Positions 33,001 through 45,000 of a DNA stretch of 64,000 bases are shown here, in pieces. Under the pieces are notes generated by a model. That model was not told the origin of the DNA. It was given only the letters and a program-made list of their open reading frames with translations, and did no database searches. The stretch comes from Phoronis australis (taxonomy: Eukaryota > Phoronida > Phoronidae). Where the stretch lies: the NCBI GenBank assembly GCA_002633005.1, contig NMRA01000327.1, positions 429,208-493,207 of the forward strand. Reading direction: 5' to 3'. Numbering within the stretch: position 1 is the first letter of the stretch; each line of letters opens with the position of its first letter. The position numbers were made by a program, and so were the translations under genes.

Positions 33001-36000
33001 GGCACCTATTAGTGAGATGACGCTATCCTACTGTTTTCAGATGGATTCGACGTAGTTTGCGCCACCTAGTGGCCATTTTTACTGTTTTCGAGTCTGTATT
33101 TTTGCGTCCACCCCTCTATCAACCAAACCGCTCAAAGGATGATTGTGAAAATTGGCGTGTATGTGCTTACTATAAGGAAGACAGCTGACAATGATTTTCA
33201 GACGATTTGGACTACTGTGGCGCCTCCTAGTGGCAGTTTTGTTTTTTTGCGCCCATGGCTGTATCTCCCAAACCGTTTGCAGGATCTTTACTAAATTTAG
33301 CAAGTGTATTTATGTGATGTTGACAACGGACGATGACGACTTTAGGATGATTCTGATTACCGGTATGCCTCTAGTGGCAATTTTAGTATTTGCCTCTAGT
33401 GGCAATTTTAGTATTTTACATTGACCTCTGTATTTTCATAGGTCTTCAGGTGTATACTTTGTGTTACTTCGTGACTGTGAAGGAAAAGTTCCAAGTAGAA
33501 ATTTGTTTCTGGCATTCTAATGCTGTGCTAATCTCGTATGTTGGTAAATTTGTTTTTAATTCTATGTTTCTGTGGTGCTTTAAGCAACTGGTGTATAGGA
33601 TGTGCTTGTATTATGAAGATTACTCACATTTTGCCCCTAGCCTATTGAGGAGACAATGACCATGCCTTTCCATTTTGCTAAGTACAACATACTACATATA
33701 TGCCCTCTACTGGCCACTTTATGGTACCAATAAACAACCCTAGAAGGATACCGTATGCGGTGCAATTGTGGGCGCATTTCAACGCTCTGCGTTGCTGTTG
33801 TTTGCAGTGAATTGGTCTGCTATTTACCGCGCCAGTGCTCTAAGGAAGTTCGGTGTCATGACAAACATGTGCCCTGATGTTGGACTGCTGCGTCTCTTTC
33901 CTGGCATCTCCACAGCTATGGTACACAGTTTGTAAAATTTCTGGAAATTTTCGTTTTTTGGGGTTCGCATATAGTATATTTCAGTTAATATTCTGTTTAA
34001 GCACTCCATCTTTTACGTATGTTCACAGTATTTGCATGTTTTATATTATTATTATTATTACTATATTATTATTATTATTATTATGATTGTTATTATTATT
34101 ATATTTGTTTTTTAAATTCTTTGTCATTCCTGTAATTTTAATTTCTTAATTTTTAGTTTATTTGGAAAATGTTACTGATAACTTTTAGTTTAGTGGTAAA
34201 TTATGTAAACTTTTGAATTTGGTATAAAACAACTACATGTAAATGGGAGAGAATGTATGAAATGAACTGTCTCTTCAAATAAACATGTGTTTATTTTTGT
34301 GTTTGTATTATCCAGACTCAGTCACTCAGCTGTATACATGCAGTATAGTATATAGTGATCCATGTTCAACTCTCCATGTCCAATGTTCAACACTTGCCTG
34401 CTTGCACATCCACTTCTGTCTTTGTCAGTAGAATTCTCATATTTATCTACCAGGGGGCATTGACGCATCTTAGTTCACATCACTAGTACTTGAATATGTA
34501 ACAGCCAAATTTGACCTTTTCCTAGGGTTACACATGACCTTACGTTGACTTTCTATTTGTTTGTGGGATGTTGTATATATTTAGTTAATGGTAGTAATTT
34601 CTTTGTTCAGGTAAAGGCTTTTCTTCAGCCTCCACTGAAAGGTGCGGTTATTCAGACGTATGGCTCAGGTAATGGTCCAGATGGGCGCAAGGATCTCCTT
34701 GATGCCTTCAAAGAGGCTTCTGATCGCTCAGTACTTCTCCTCAACATTACGCAGTGTCCTGAAGGAGGAGTTAGCCTGACCTATGGCACTGGAAAGGTAC
34801 AAGGGATCATCAAAGAAAGGCTTCAGGCCTTTTGGTTAATTGACTCTCAGACACTCATGTCCATGGGTCTTTTTGGAAAACCCTTGGCACATTAGTTTTC
34901 TCTGTCATGGTGGTATTCAATTTTTTTAGGTAGCATACACCAGTATATTACATGACTAAAGGTTGGTCTAAGCCCTAGCCTTTTTCAGATTCAACAAACG
35001 CGTAAACTCACACTTGAGATTAAAATGTATGTTAACAAAATGCTAGATCTCCGTACCACTGACATTTGTTTTGGTGTCAGATGGTAGTGTTGATTGCCCT
35101 TGTTCTGTATTGACATTGTCTGTGTTAGAATGTGAATCTTATTCTGGCTGCAAGACAAACCGGTCAAAATTAAACAATAATTGCAGCGCATCAATGGAAA
35201 CTTTTAGGCACCAGTGATGGATGACGTGCTCCAAAAATTATTCCTGAACTATGTAAAATCCAGCTGATTTTAAGATGAATTCTAAACTAACCAATGGAAT
35301 GCTGTCATCCTTTTGCCATCAAGTACCTGGTGTATATAGACTGGCCAATAGTGAAACATATCAAATCAAAACAGAAAAATCAAGAACCCCAACTGGGAAT
35401 GGAACCACAGGTCTCTAGATTGCCTGTCTAGTGCTCGTATCACTGAGCTTCCGAGGACCTGATATCTGTGCAATTACTGTTTGCAGCCAACATAACAGTT
35501 GGATGATGTCCTTAATGTCGGGAAAGGACACTGCTTTAGCTTTAGTTATATGAAGGAATCACTCGTGTCTAAGATCAATAATTGTCGTGCTGACTGTGAT
35601 CTCAGTCTGCAAACTTGGCTAATATCTTTCGTAAAAGGTTCATGAGGAATATACCATCAGATCTCGCTGAAGTCAAATCTCCCCATCAACAAATCATTAG
35701 GGTCCTATTTGATCTCTACAGAAACCAGAGTGCAATCGCGAGCTGCGTATTACGATGCTTACTATCCGCATGATAAAGTCTATGCAAATGATAAATGTAT
35801 TTGAAGTCGAATTTTCACCTGTACTTTCATGATGGAGAGAATTGCGGTGCCTTGATAGAGGGTTGCCTTAACGGAGTAGTTTATATTTTACGGTCATTTA
35901 AAAAAAATGTGACATCAGAATCCAGATGACATTGAATGGCTAAAAGATGTATGAGGTTAATGGCGTGCTCGTGTTGAATGTTTCACTATTAGTAGAGTAA

Positions 36001-39000
36001 AGGCCTGCGAAGAGAAATAAAATGGGATCGAATCATGACAAGATTTCCATTACTGTACAAAAAATTTAGAAGGTGTTAAAACGGTGTTACGCAGTGTTGT
36101 GAATATGACAGATTGTTAACTCCGAAATACTGACCGTTGATGAGTTTATAAATTCATAGTGATAATGTTTGTTGTCATGTGACAGGTTTAGTGGGTCATT
36201 ACAGGCGTTGTTTGATGCGGGAATGATTTCTGGTTTTGACATGACGGCTGAGGCAGCCCTTGCTAAACTAGCGTATGTCCTGGGCAAGGAGGAGTGGGCC
36301 AGTGATAAAAAGAGAGCAGTACGTATATTTTATGACAGCACTATATCTATTCAAAGAGATTGGCAAAACATTGTTAAAGTTTTTTTTTAAGTTCCTGCTA
36401 GTTTTCTGCAGATTTTCCGTCTATTTTGAATTAGGATATTCAACTGTTTGTGAATCTTTGATTAAAATGATGTAATGTTATAAAGTTTGACATGTGGTAT
36501 TGAGAAATTAAAGTTTTGGAGAAGTGTTGGGACAAAACCAAACCATTGGTTCAACCCTGCCCCCACTTTTTGAAGCTGTGCATCACAACTTAAAAACAAG
36601 AAACAAGTAGTGCCTGCCCCATTCATTTCTTGCCATGACGTGTTTATCTTTTTGTTCAAAAGCATCTCAAATACATCCAAGTTTACCTAGCGTTTAATGT
36701 AGTGGCTTGTCAACTCAGCTATTATTGATTTTGAATAGCCGTGGAATATCACAATTGTGTCACAATGTATTTGATATGTGATTATCAATTGCGGCCATAT
36801 ATATCAACTGATTTCCATGTGGTATTGCCAGCTATTGTTGCAACAAAACTGACTTGAATAAGGGAGACAGTGTGGCTATTTTAATAATATTACTTAGAAA
36901 TGTTTATTGTGCTCGTTAGTCATCGTTCAACAGGATCAGTGTACTCAGTGAGTGTCGTTGTTAGCGAAAATCACATGGGGTTCAGCTACAAAGAAAACAT
37001 GAATAGTATCAGTCATCCTGGATATAATGGGCAAGTGCACAGTGGCCGTAGCGTTAACGTACATAATTCGTTTATTAGCCATGAAGACCAAGAGCTGGGG
37101 ATCATTTTATCGGAAGTTGTACATTCGTTATCGTATCTTTTTCCTGTCCCCTGGAATGCGGATTCTTTGTGTTTGAGAAAGTGTTCAATCCTGACGTATT
37201 ATGTTTCCCATCCACATGGGCATACCTGACATTTACATTTTTAAGAAAGTTGGTTGGTTTTTGATTATGCTTATAGTGGGTATTTTTGGATGGGTAGGAC
37301 AACTTTGGTGCCCCCTGTTGGTGGTTTTGTCATTTTTTGTGTCCATAGCTGTATCTCCTTAATCCTTTGCAGTATCTTTGTGAAATTTTAGAAGTGGTTT
37401 CTTGTAAATTTATCAGCACCTGCCTACGACTGATTACTGCTTTGCCTCCTTTACGCCTTATCTTCAGAGTACCTTTCATTGATGTTTTTCATGAAATTTG
37501 GCAAAGTAGTTTCTATAATATGACAGCACCTCTCCACAGTGGTATGGATTCACCGTATTCTGCACTACCTAGTAGCCATTGTTGTTTTTTTCAAGTTTTT
37601 TGTGGTCTCCCTCTGTATCCGCCAAACTGCTCAGATTTAGCATTATGAAAATTGGCAGATATGTTTCAACTGATAAGAGTATGACTATCGTGGAGTTTCA
37701 GATTTGGTCAAATACTGTGGTGCCTCCTGGTTGTATTTGTAATATGTGGCTGTATCTGATAAGCCCCTACGGCTTGCAGATGTTTTGGAAACTTGGCAAG
37801 TGTATTCTTATTGACTTGACCACATGGATCGGAGTACCGTTGTACCTGTTAATGGCAATTTTTTACATTTTCCTTTGTAGCTTTGAAATTTCTTGAAGAA
37901 TTTTCATGAAGTTTGGCATCCAGTTCTCTTTTAGGGAGACAACACCTTTTCATTTCCGGTGGATTCGACCTATACCACGCCATTTAATGGTCATTTTTAT
38001 GCGCCCACATATTTATATGTGGACGCATTATGCCGTCATCTCCGTCCGTCCGTACGGGCGGCGTCCGTCCGGCGTCTGGCGTCCGGCGTCCGCTGCTCTA
38101 TCTCCAAAACCCTTTGACACATGTTCATGAAATTTGGCACATATGTTCCATTCATGAATGGGACGGCATGTGCGAGCTTTCGGACGGATCCGACTACCGG
38201 TGTGCCCCCTAGTGGCAATTTTAGTTTTTTACGCTTACCTTTGTATCTTAAAAAGTCCTGAACAGATTTTCATGAAATTTGGTATGTAGGCACTTATTAG
38301 TGAGATGACGCTATCCTCCCGTTTTCAGATGGATTCGGCATAGTTTGCGCCACCTAGTGGCCATTTTTACTGTTTTCGAGTCTGTATTTTTGCGTCCACC
38401 CCTCTATCAACCAAACCGCTCAAAGGATGGTTGTGAAAATTGGCATGTATGTGCTTACTATAAAGAAGACAGCTGACAATGATTTTCAGACGATTTGGAT
38501 TACTGTGGCGCCTCCTAGTGGCAGTTGTGTTTTTTTTGCGCCTATGGCTGTATCTCCTAAACCGTTCGCAGGATCTTTACGAAATTTAATAAGTGTAATT
38601 ATATGATGTTAACAACAGACGATGACGACTTTTGGACGGATCCGCATACCAGTGTGCCCCCTAGTGGCAATTTTATTTTTTTACGTTTACCTCTGTATCG
38701 TCACAAGTCCTAAACGGATTTTCATGAAATTTGGTATGTAGGCACCTATTAGTGCGATGACGCTATTCTCCCGTTTTCGGATGGATTCGACCTAGTTTGT
38801 GACACCCAGTGGCCATTTTTACTGTTTTTTAGTCTGTTTTTTGGCGTCCACCCCTCTATCAACCAAACCGCTCNNNNNNNNNNNNNNNNNNNNNNNNNNN
38901 NNNNNNNNNNNNNNNNNNNNNNNNNNNNNNNNNNNNNNNNNNNNNNNNNNNNNNNNNNNNNNNNNNNNNNNNNNNNNNNNNNNNNNNNNNNNNNNNNNNN

Positions 39001-42000
39001 NNNNNNNNNNNNNNNNNNNNNNNNNNNNNNNNNNNNNNNNNNNNNNNNNNNNNNNNNNNNNNNNNNNNNNNNNNNNNNNNNNNNNNNNNNNNNNNNNNNN
39101 NNNNNNNNNNNNNNNNNNNNNNNNNNNNNNNNNNNNNNNNNNNNNNNNNNNNNNNNNNNNNNNNNNNNNNNNNNNNNNNNNNNNNNNNNNNNNNNNNNNN
39201 NNNNNNNNNNNNNNNNNNNNNNNNNNNNNNNNNNNNNNNNNNNNNNNNNNNNNNNNNNNNNNNNNNNNNNNNNNNNNNNNNNNNNNNNNNNNNNNNNNNN
39301 NNNNNNNNNNNNNNNNNNNNNNNNNNNNNNNNNNNNNNNNNNNNNNNNNNNNNNNNNNNNNNNNNNNNNNNNNNNNNNNNNNNNNNNNNNNNNNNNNNNN
39401 NNNNNNNNNNNNNNNNNNNNNNNNNNNNNNNNNNNNNNNNNNNNNNNNNNNNNNNNNNNNNNNNNNNNNNNNNNNNNNNNNNNNNNNNNNNNNNNNNNNN
39501 NNNNNNNNNNNNNNNNNNNNNNNNNNNNNNNNNNNNNNNNNNNNNNNNNNNNNNNNNNNNNNNNNNNNNNTCAATTATCCTCGCTCGTGACTCGATGAAT
39601 AGAGCAGCTTGGCGGCATCCCTTTGAGCATGAGCCGAGCGCGTCTCAGCCAAGGTGGATAAATACGGTCTAGTTCAATTTTCCATACCCCGCCGTTTACC
39701 TTAAACACCGGGGTTAGAACCAATTTTATTTAGTGGGAATGTTCATAGCATGATAATTGCTCTAATCTCCAATAAAATCATATCTATCCTGACTGGGCTG
39801 CGCTGTTTAAAATAAAAGTTAAGTTATAACATATTTGAAGATAAACCAATAGCATTTCTGAATTCCTCTTCAAATGCTGATCATGTTTAGTTTTTGAATC
39901 TCCAAAATCGCCCGACTACAACCGAAGTTACGATAATCTATTCTTTCCGAATGCACCATTTCGCCCTGGGTTTGATTGTGTTCACGTGTGGTCTGTTATA
40001 AGCTTGATAGAAAATTGGCCTGCCTGTTGTCATACCAGACAAAAGACTGTGCTTGGCAGTTAACGAAGGAGCTAGATGTTATCACACGCTCACAACCCTC
40101 TACGTCTGGTTAAGTCACTGAATGGGAAATGCCGTCATGTAAGTAATTCATTGTTTGCTGCCATATGTATAATCAAAAATATTGTTTTCACAGGTTAATG
40201 TTGTTTCTGTGTTGTCTGGTTACTAAATCCTGATTTTTCCGTGTGTTACAGGAAGTGAGTCTATTGAAGAAAGCTCTGCTGCCGACCATGATCAACGCTG
40301 CCTCGCACCAGGATGACACCAGGAGTTTAGAGAATATCATAAAAAATGTGAGTTAGCAGCGTGACTTCCTTACACTTAAAACAGAACTAAACAGGGCTGC
40401 CAACTGTAACAGATTTATCCATATTTTACATTGATTTTAGGGTATAACAATCACTATGTTCGGATTTTGAGCTTTAATATCTCGTCAAATAAATCAGATG
40501 AAAGTCAAAAATAACTTGTTCGAGGAGGATAACAGTTAGGAAACTACCTAGGAGTGTGGTCCCCCATGCGAAACTGATGTCATGACGCGGGTGCTTAAAA
40601 TGGTGGGTAGATGGAAAGAAAAAACAAAAAATATCCCAAGCACTGCAGTGAAGCAATTAATATGTAATCACATCGGGCTGTACCTGGCCAACTTTGGCTA
40701 ATGGTGTTTGCATAGATGACAGGATCATGCAGACAATCAGAGGATGATTTATGTTATAGGCAGTCTTAAGCATTAGAGCATTCTCCCATTCAATGGTTCA
40801 ATGACTTTACCAGACATAGGGTGGTTGTGAACATGTGATAACATCTTGCTCCTTTAATAACTGCTGAACACAGTCTTTGCTTGGTATGACAACATGCAGG
40901 CCAACTGTCTACTTTAAAGCTTCAAAGCCGAATTACTGAAACCAAGCAGAACTACTTTCAACACTAGATAACAGAACAATAACAATGGTAGCTGAGGTCA
41001 TGTTTTTTAGGTTTGTCAATAACCATTTTATCGACATTGGAACCTGTTCCATGAAAGATATAGTTTCAGTTGGATGTGAGCTTCAGCAAGCATTATGAAC
41101 TTCGAGAAGTTGAGGTGCTCTCAAGCTGGTTTGTTCAGTAAAAGAAAAGCTGCTTCAACTGCTCGTTTGGAAAGAAGTTATGTTGTGCGGCTTTTGAGGG
41201 TCGTTAGGTCTGGATTTACCCCAAAATGTGTGCATTACTAAGGAACGAATCCCAGTGGCCTGTTTCATTAAAAAATTCGCTCGTTCAGTCGTAGCTTGTC
41301 CTATGAGTACAGCGTTTGAAGTCACTCATTTTCTTTTTGGATCGGTGTTTTTGTCGTTTTGAATGTCCAAGTTGAAAATTTTTTAATAGATGCTGAAACA
41401 CTCAGTATCATAATTCCACGGACTTCAACTACATTTTCATACTCCATGAGACGTTCACTTCCGACCTTGAGTTTAAGATTCATGCCACACAAAATGGATG
41501 GCACTGGCAAGTGACCAAGTTTGCCGTCTTTGATCAAATTTCAGGAATTCGGACGAAGAATTTTTATTTTTTCATTAAAAGTACTATTTTTGCAAAATTT
41601 TGAATTGAATTTGAAATTTCTACATCACCAAAAATTAGAATAAAAATTCTTTGCCCGGTTTTATGAGCTCTGGCAACCTCGGTCATAGTGCGAGCATTTT
41701 TGTGGGAACAAAATGAAAGTTATTTGTAGATTGTATCCACAACACATCTTCATGTTTTGGAGTAATCATGCTAACTGCGCCCGAAAATTGAAGCATTTAG
41801 GAACCACGTGACCTTAGCTTTGACCATGGTGGTAATGCACCTAACTTAATAAAACCAACACATCAGGCATGACATCTTTATTCAAGTCACATGTACTGCT
41901 AAAAACAACATATTGGATCAAACAAAAGAATGTATCTGTATCATGAATGTAAACATTATGAAAAGTACAAATTTAGTGGTTGCACTTTATGACCGACTGG

Positions 42001-45000
42001 GTATGAACACAGTCAAACCCAATGCATTGGTATGCATTCGGATAGAATAGATTGCCTTAACTTCGGTCGTTGTAGTTGGGCGATTTTGGTAATTCAAAAA
42101 CTAACAGGATCAGCATTTGACGAGGAATTCAGAATTTTCATTGGTTTGTCTTCAAACAGTTTATAACTTATTTTTTATTTTTATCAGCACAGCCAAGTCA
42201 GGCATTTACTGAACTGGCCCTCCAGCCATAAATACCTGATTGGAGTTAATCAGCCATGTAAGATACTAGCTATGGTGGTCAAAAGCCCAACTTGTTATTT
42301 TGCCATCCAATCGAACAAGTTGGGACTCAATAGGAGAACGCTATAATGCCATTGACTAACTACACTGAATGCGCGTGGTGACTACACCATAGGGTAACAA
42401 GGGTCTAGAAGTAAATGTTCGTACCTATATAGCAGCAAGATAGCTCCCTAAAGTAGTGCAATGTGAATGCCTTAAAGCTGACCAGATAACAAAACAGTAA
42501 AAAATGTTTATTATGTACTATTTCAGCATTGTTGCTAGCAAAGCAAAGTTCAGGCTTCTTTAAATTTCCATCTGAAAGTGATCATCAAATATGTTGTTCA
42601 TCCAGTACAAGCTTTGGTTGTGAATTAATGGATTGGCATGCGTGTGTGTACACACGTGTATGGATTTTCATTCTTTTAAATTCAGTACACCTAACTTTAC
42701 TTGGCAGTCTTCCATCACTGCTAACAAACTAAACAAAATAAACACCATGTGTTTTGGCACGGACTAGCATGTTTACATTTTTCAAAAAAGTAAGTACAGA
42801 GTCTGACCTAGTAAAAATCTTTTGGTCAAAGAAAAATCTTCTCTTGTAAATCAGTGTCAGTGGTGCACAACTTCGCAGAACAAACGAGCAACAATCTAAT
42901 GGAAGAGATTTTCAAGTTAAATATCACTGTCTGACAACTCCAAATGTCCACTTCTCCAAATGTTCACAATTCCAAAACCAGATTCACAACTCTGGCACTT
43001 CACTACACTGAACAACTCTGAATATTTGCTAATGAGGCAGAACAGAAATGCATTAAATATTGTATTTGTATTCATTCAATAAAGGGTGTTTTTGAAACAT
43101 TGATTGCGTTGTGTGCAAATGAGCGCATTTAGAATCACTAAAAATTGTGATTCTTGAATCTAAAACAACTCATTCTCAATCGGACAACGTCAACCTGTCA
43201 AAATTTGTTGTTAGTTGTAAGTTTGAAAGCATGATTTTGTATTACATCATTTTTTTTATTGTTCCTTCAGGGTGGGTCGCTGGCTGAACAAGACTATAGT
43301 GGTCGTACCTGTTTACACGTAGCGACTACAGATGGCAACTCAGCCATGGTGGAGTTCTTATTGAAAAACGGTGCCCTCTTGCACGTGAGAGACAGGTGAG
43401 TATGAGACGTTTTTGGTAGAACCTCACAACCGTCAACTTAAAGGGGCTCTAAGCCCCCGTTCCATCCTGGGTTTGATCTTTTGATTTATGCAGCTTGCCG
43501 CTATAAAAGTGGTCTCAACTTGTCCCTTACTAAGATGAGAAGTGATTTCAGGGTCTATAAAGTTTGCTTTCCCTACTGACAATGCTCAAAGCATAAAGTT
43601 ATAAGACATCTTGGAGATCCTGGTCTGTAGCAATACTTAGCTGTTAATTCTTTCAAAGACCGGAAATCCTCTCCAGTAGTCGTTTCCTGTTCCTTATGGA
43701 CGTAAATGGCACGAGTGCACATCCTATGCAATTGCAGGGGCATTGTTCAATTTCATTCTGTGTAGTCCAACAAGTACGACTGCTTGTATGGTGAAGTATT
43801 TCAAAAATTCCCCCTGACTACTGTGTGGACGCAATGTGTTTGTACCAATCAGATCATCAGCTAAGCTAAAGCATAGGGCCTGGCACACGACAAGGCCAGG
43901 TCCTGACTTACAGTCACAGTATTTATGAGTATCTGATGTTTGAAGTTAAATAAAAATTCAAGACTTTTTCCATCGGCTATACAAATTTACACAAAACTTA
44001 TAAGATTTTTAGTCGCACAGTCGGACAAATTTTTACTTATTTCAAACATTCAAGTACAGTTTCTAGAAAAATAACGAGAGCACTCGGAGGAGAGACACTT
44101 GGTGGAATTAATCGAAAAGATGACGATGGGGAGGACGACGACAATCATGACGATCAAGGCGGCAATTATGAATAACACGATAACATTCATGTGACTAGCG
44201 AATAAATCAAATAGAGAGCATACAATCAACATCGATAATGCCTGGGTCTAGGAAGACAACAACACCTTCAGCCAGTGACAGGTCAGTGACTGGAAGCATT
44301 TCGTCCTATATGCCTAGAAGTGAGACGAGCCCGAAGACTACAGATATATCTAATCGTCAACTATTAGAGATAATAAACGACAAGTTCGAAAAACTGTCCA
44401 ACGATTTTGAGTCTCTCAGATGCGAGTATGCCACGTCAAGGGAAGAGAACTCTATCTTACATGATCAGGTCAAATCACTGGAAGAAAAGTTAGATGATTT
44501 AGAGAATCGATCCAGGCGTGACAACCTTATATTCCGTGGCATGGTTGAAAATGGAAATGAAACCTGGGAAGAATCGGAAAAGCAACTTGAAGAGTTTCTC
44601 AGCGAGCAGCTGAACATTGTAGATATAAACATTGAGAGAGCTCACAGACTGGGCCGTAGAACCCAGGGGAAAGTGCGGCCCATAATAGCAAAACTGAATT
44701 CGAAAGATAAGCAAAAAATATTGAAGAAACGAAGAGAAGTGAGGGAGCCCAACATATTCATAACAGAAGACTTCTCAATCCGGGTTAAGAAGGCAAGGAG
44801 AAAGCTGTACGAATTCTCACAATCAAACAGCATGGAAAACGCTAAAATCAGCTTTAACAAGCTAATCTATAATCATGGCAGAGTATATGTATACGACAAA
44901 GAAAACGATATGGTAAAAATCAAACCCCGCACGACTAATGCTGACCCACGCCACCCATCAACCCGAACGGAAGCCACTGTTCAACATGATGATCAGGTTT

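Noticed and set aside
35384-35460. Functional tRNA-Ala(GGC) gene
   Set aside because: The acceptor stem does not pair and the T-arm is damaged; the SINE reading fits better.
38799-39590. Long open frames on both strands across the N run
   Set aside because: They are open only because N codons are not read as stops; there is no sequence behind them.
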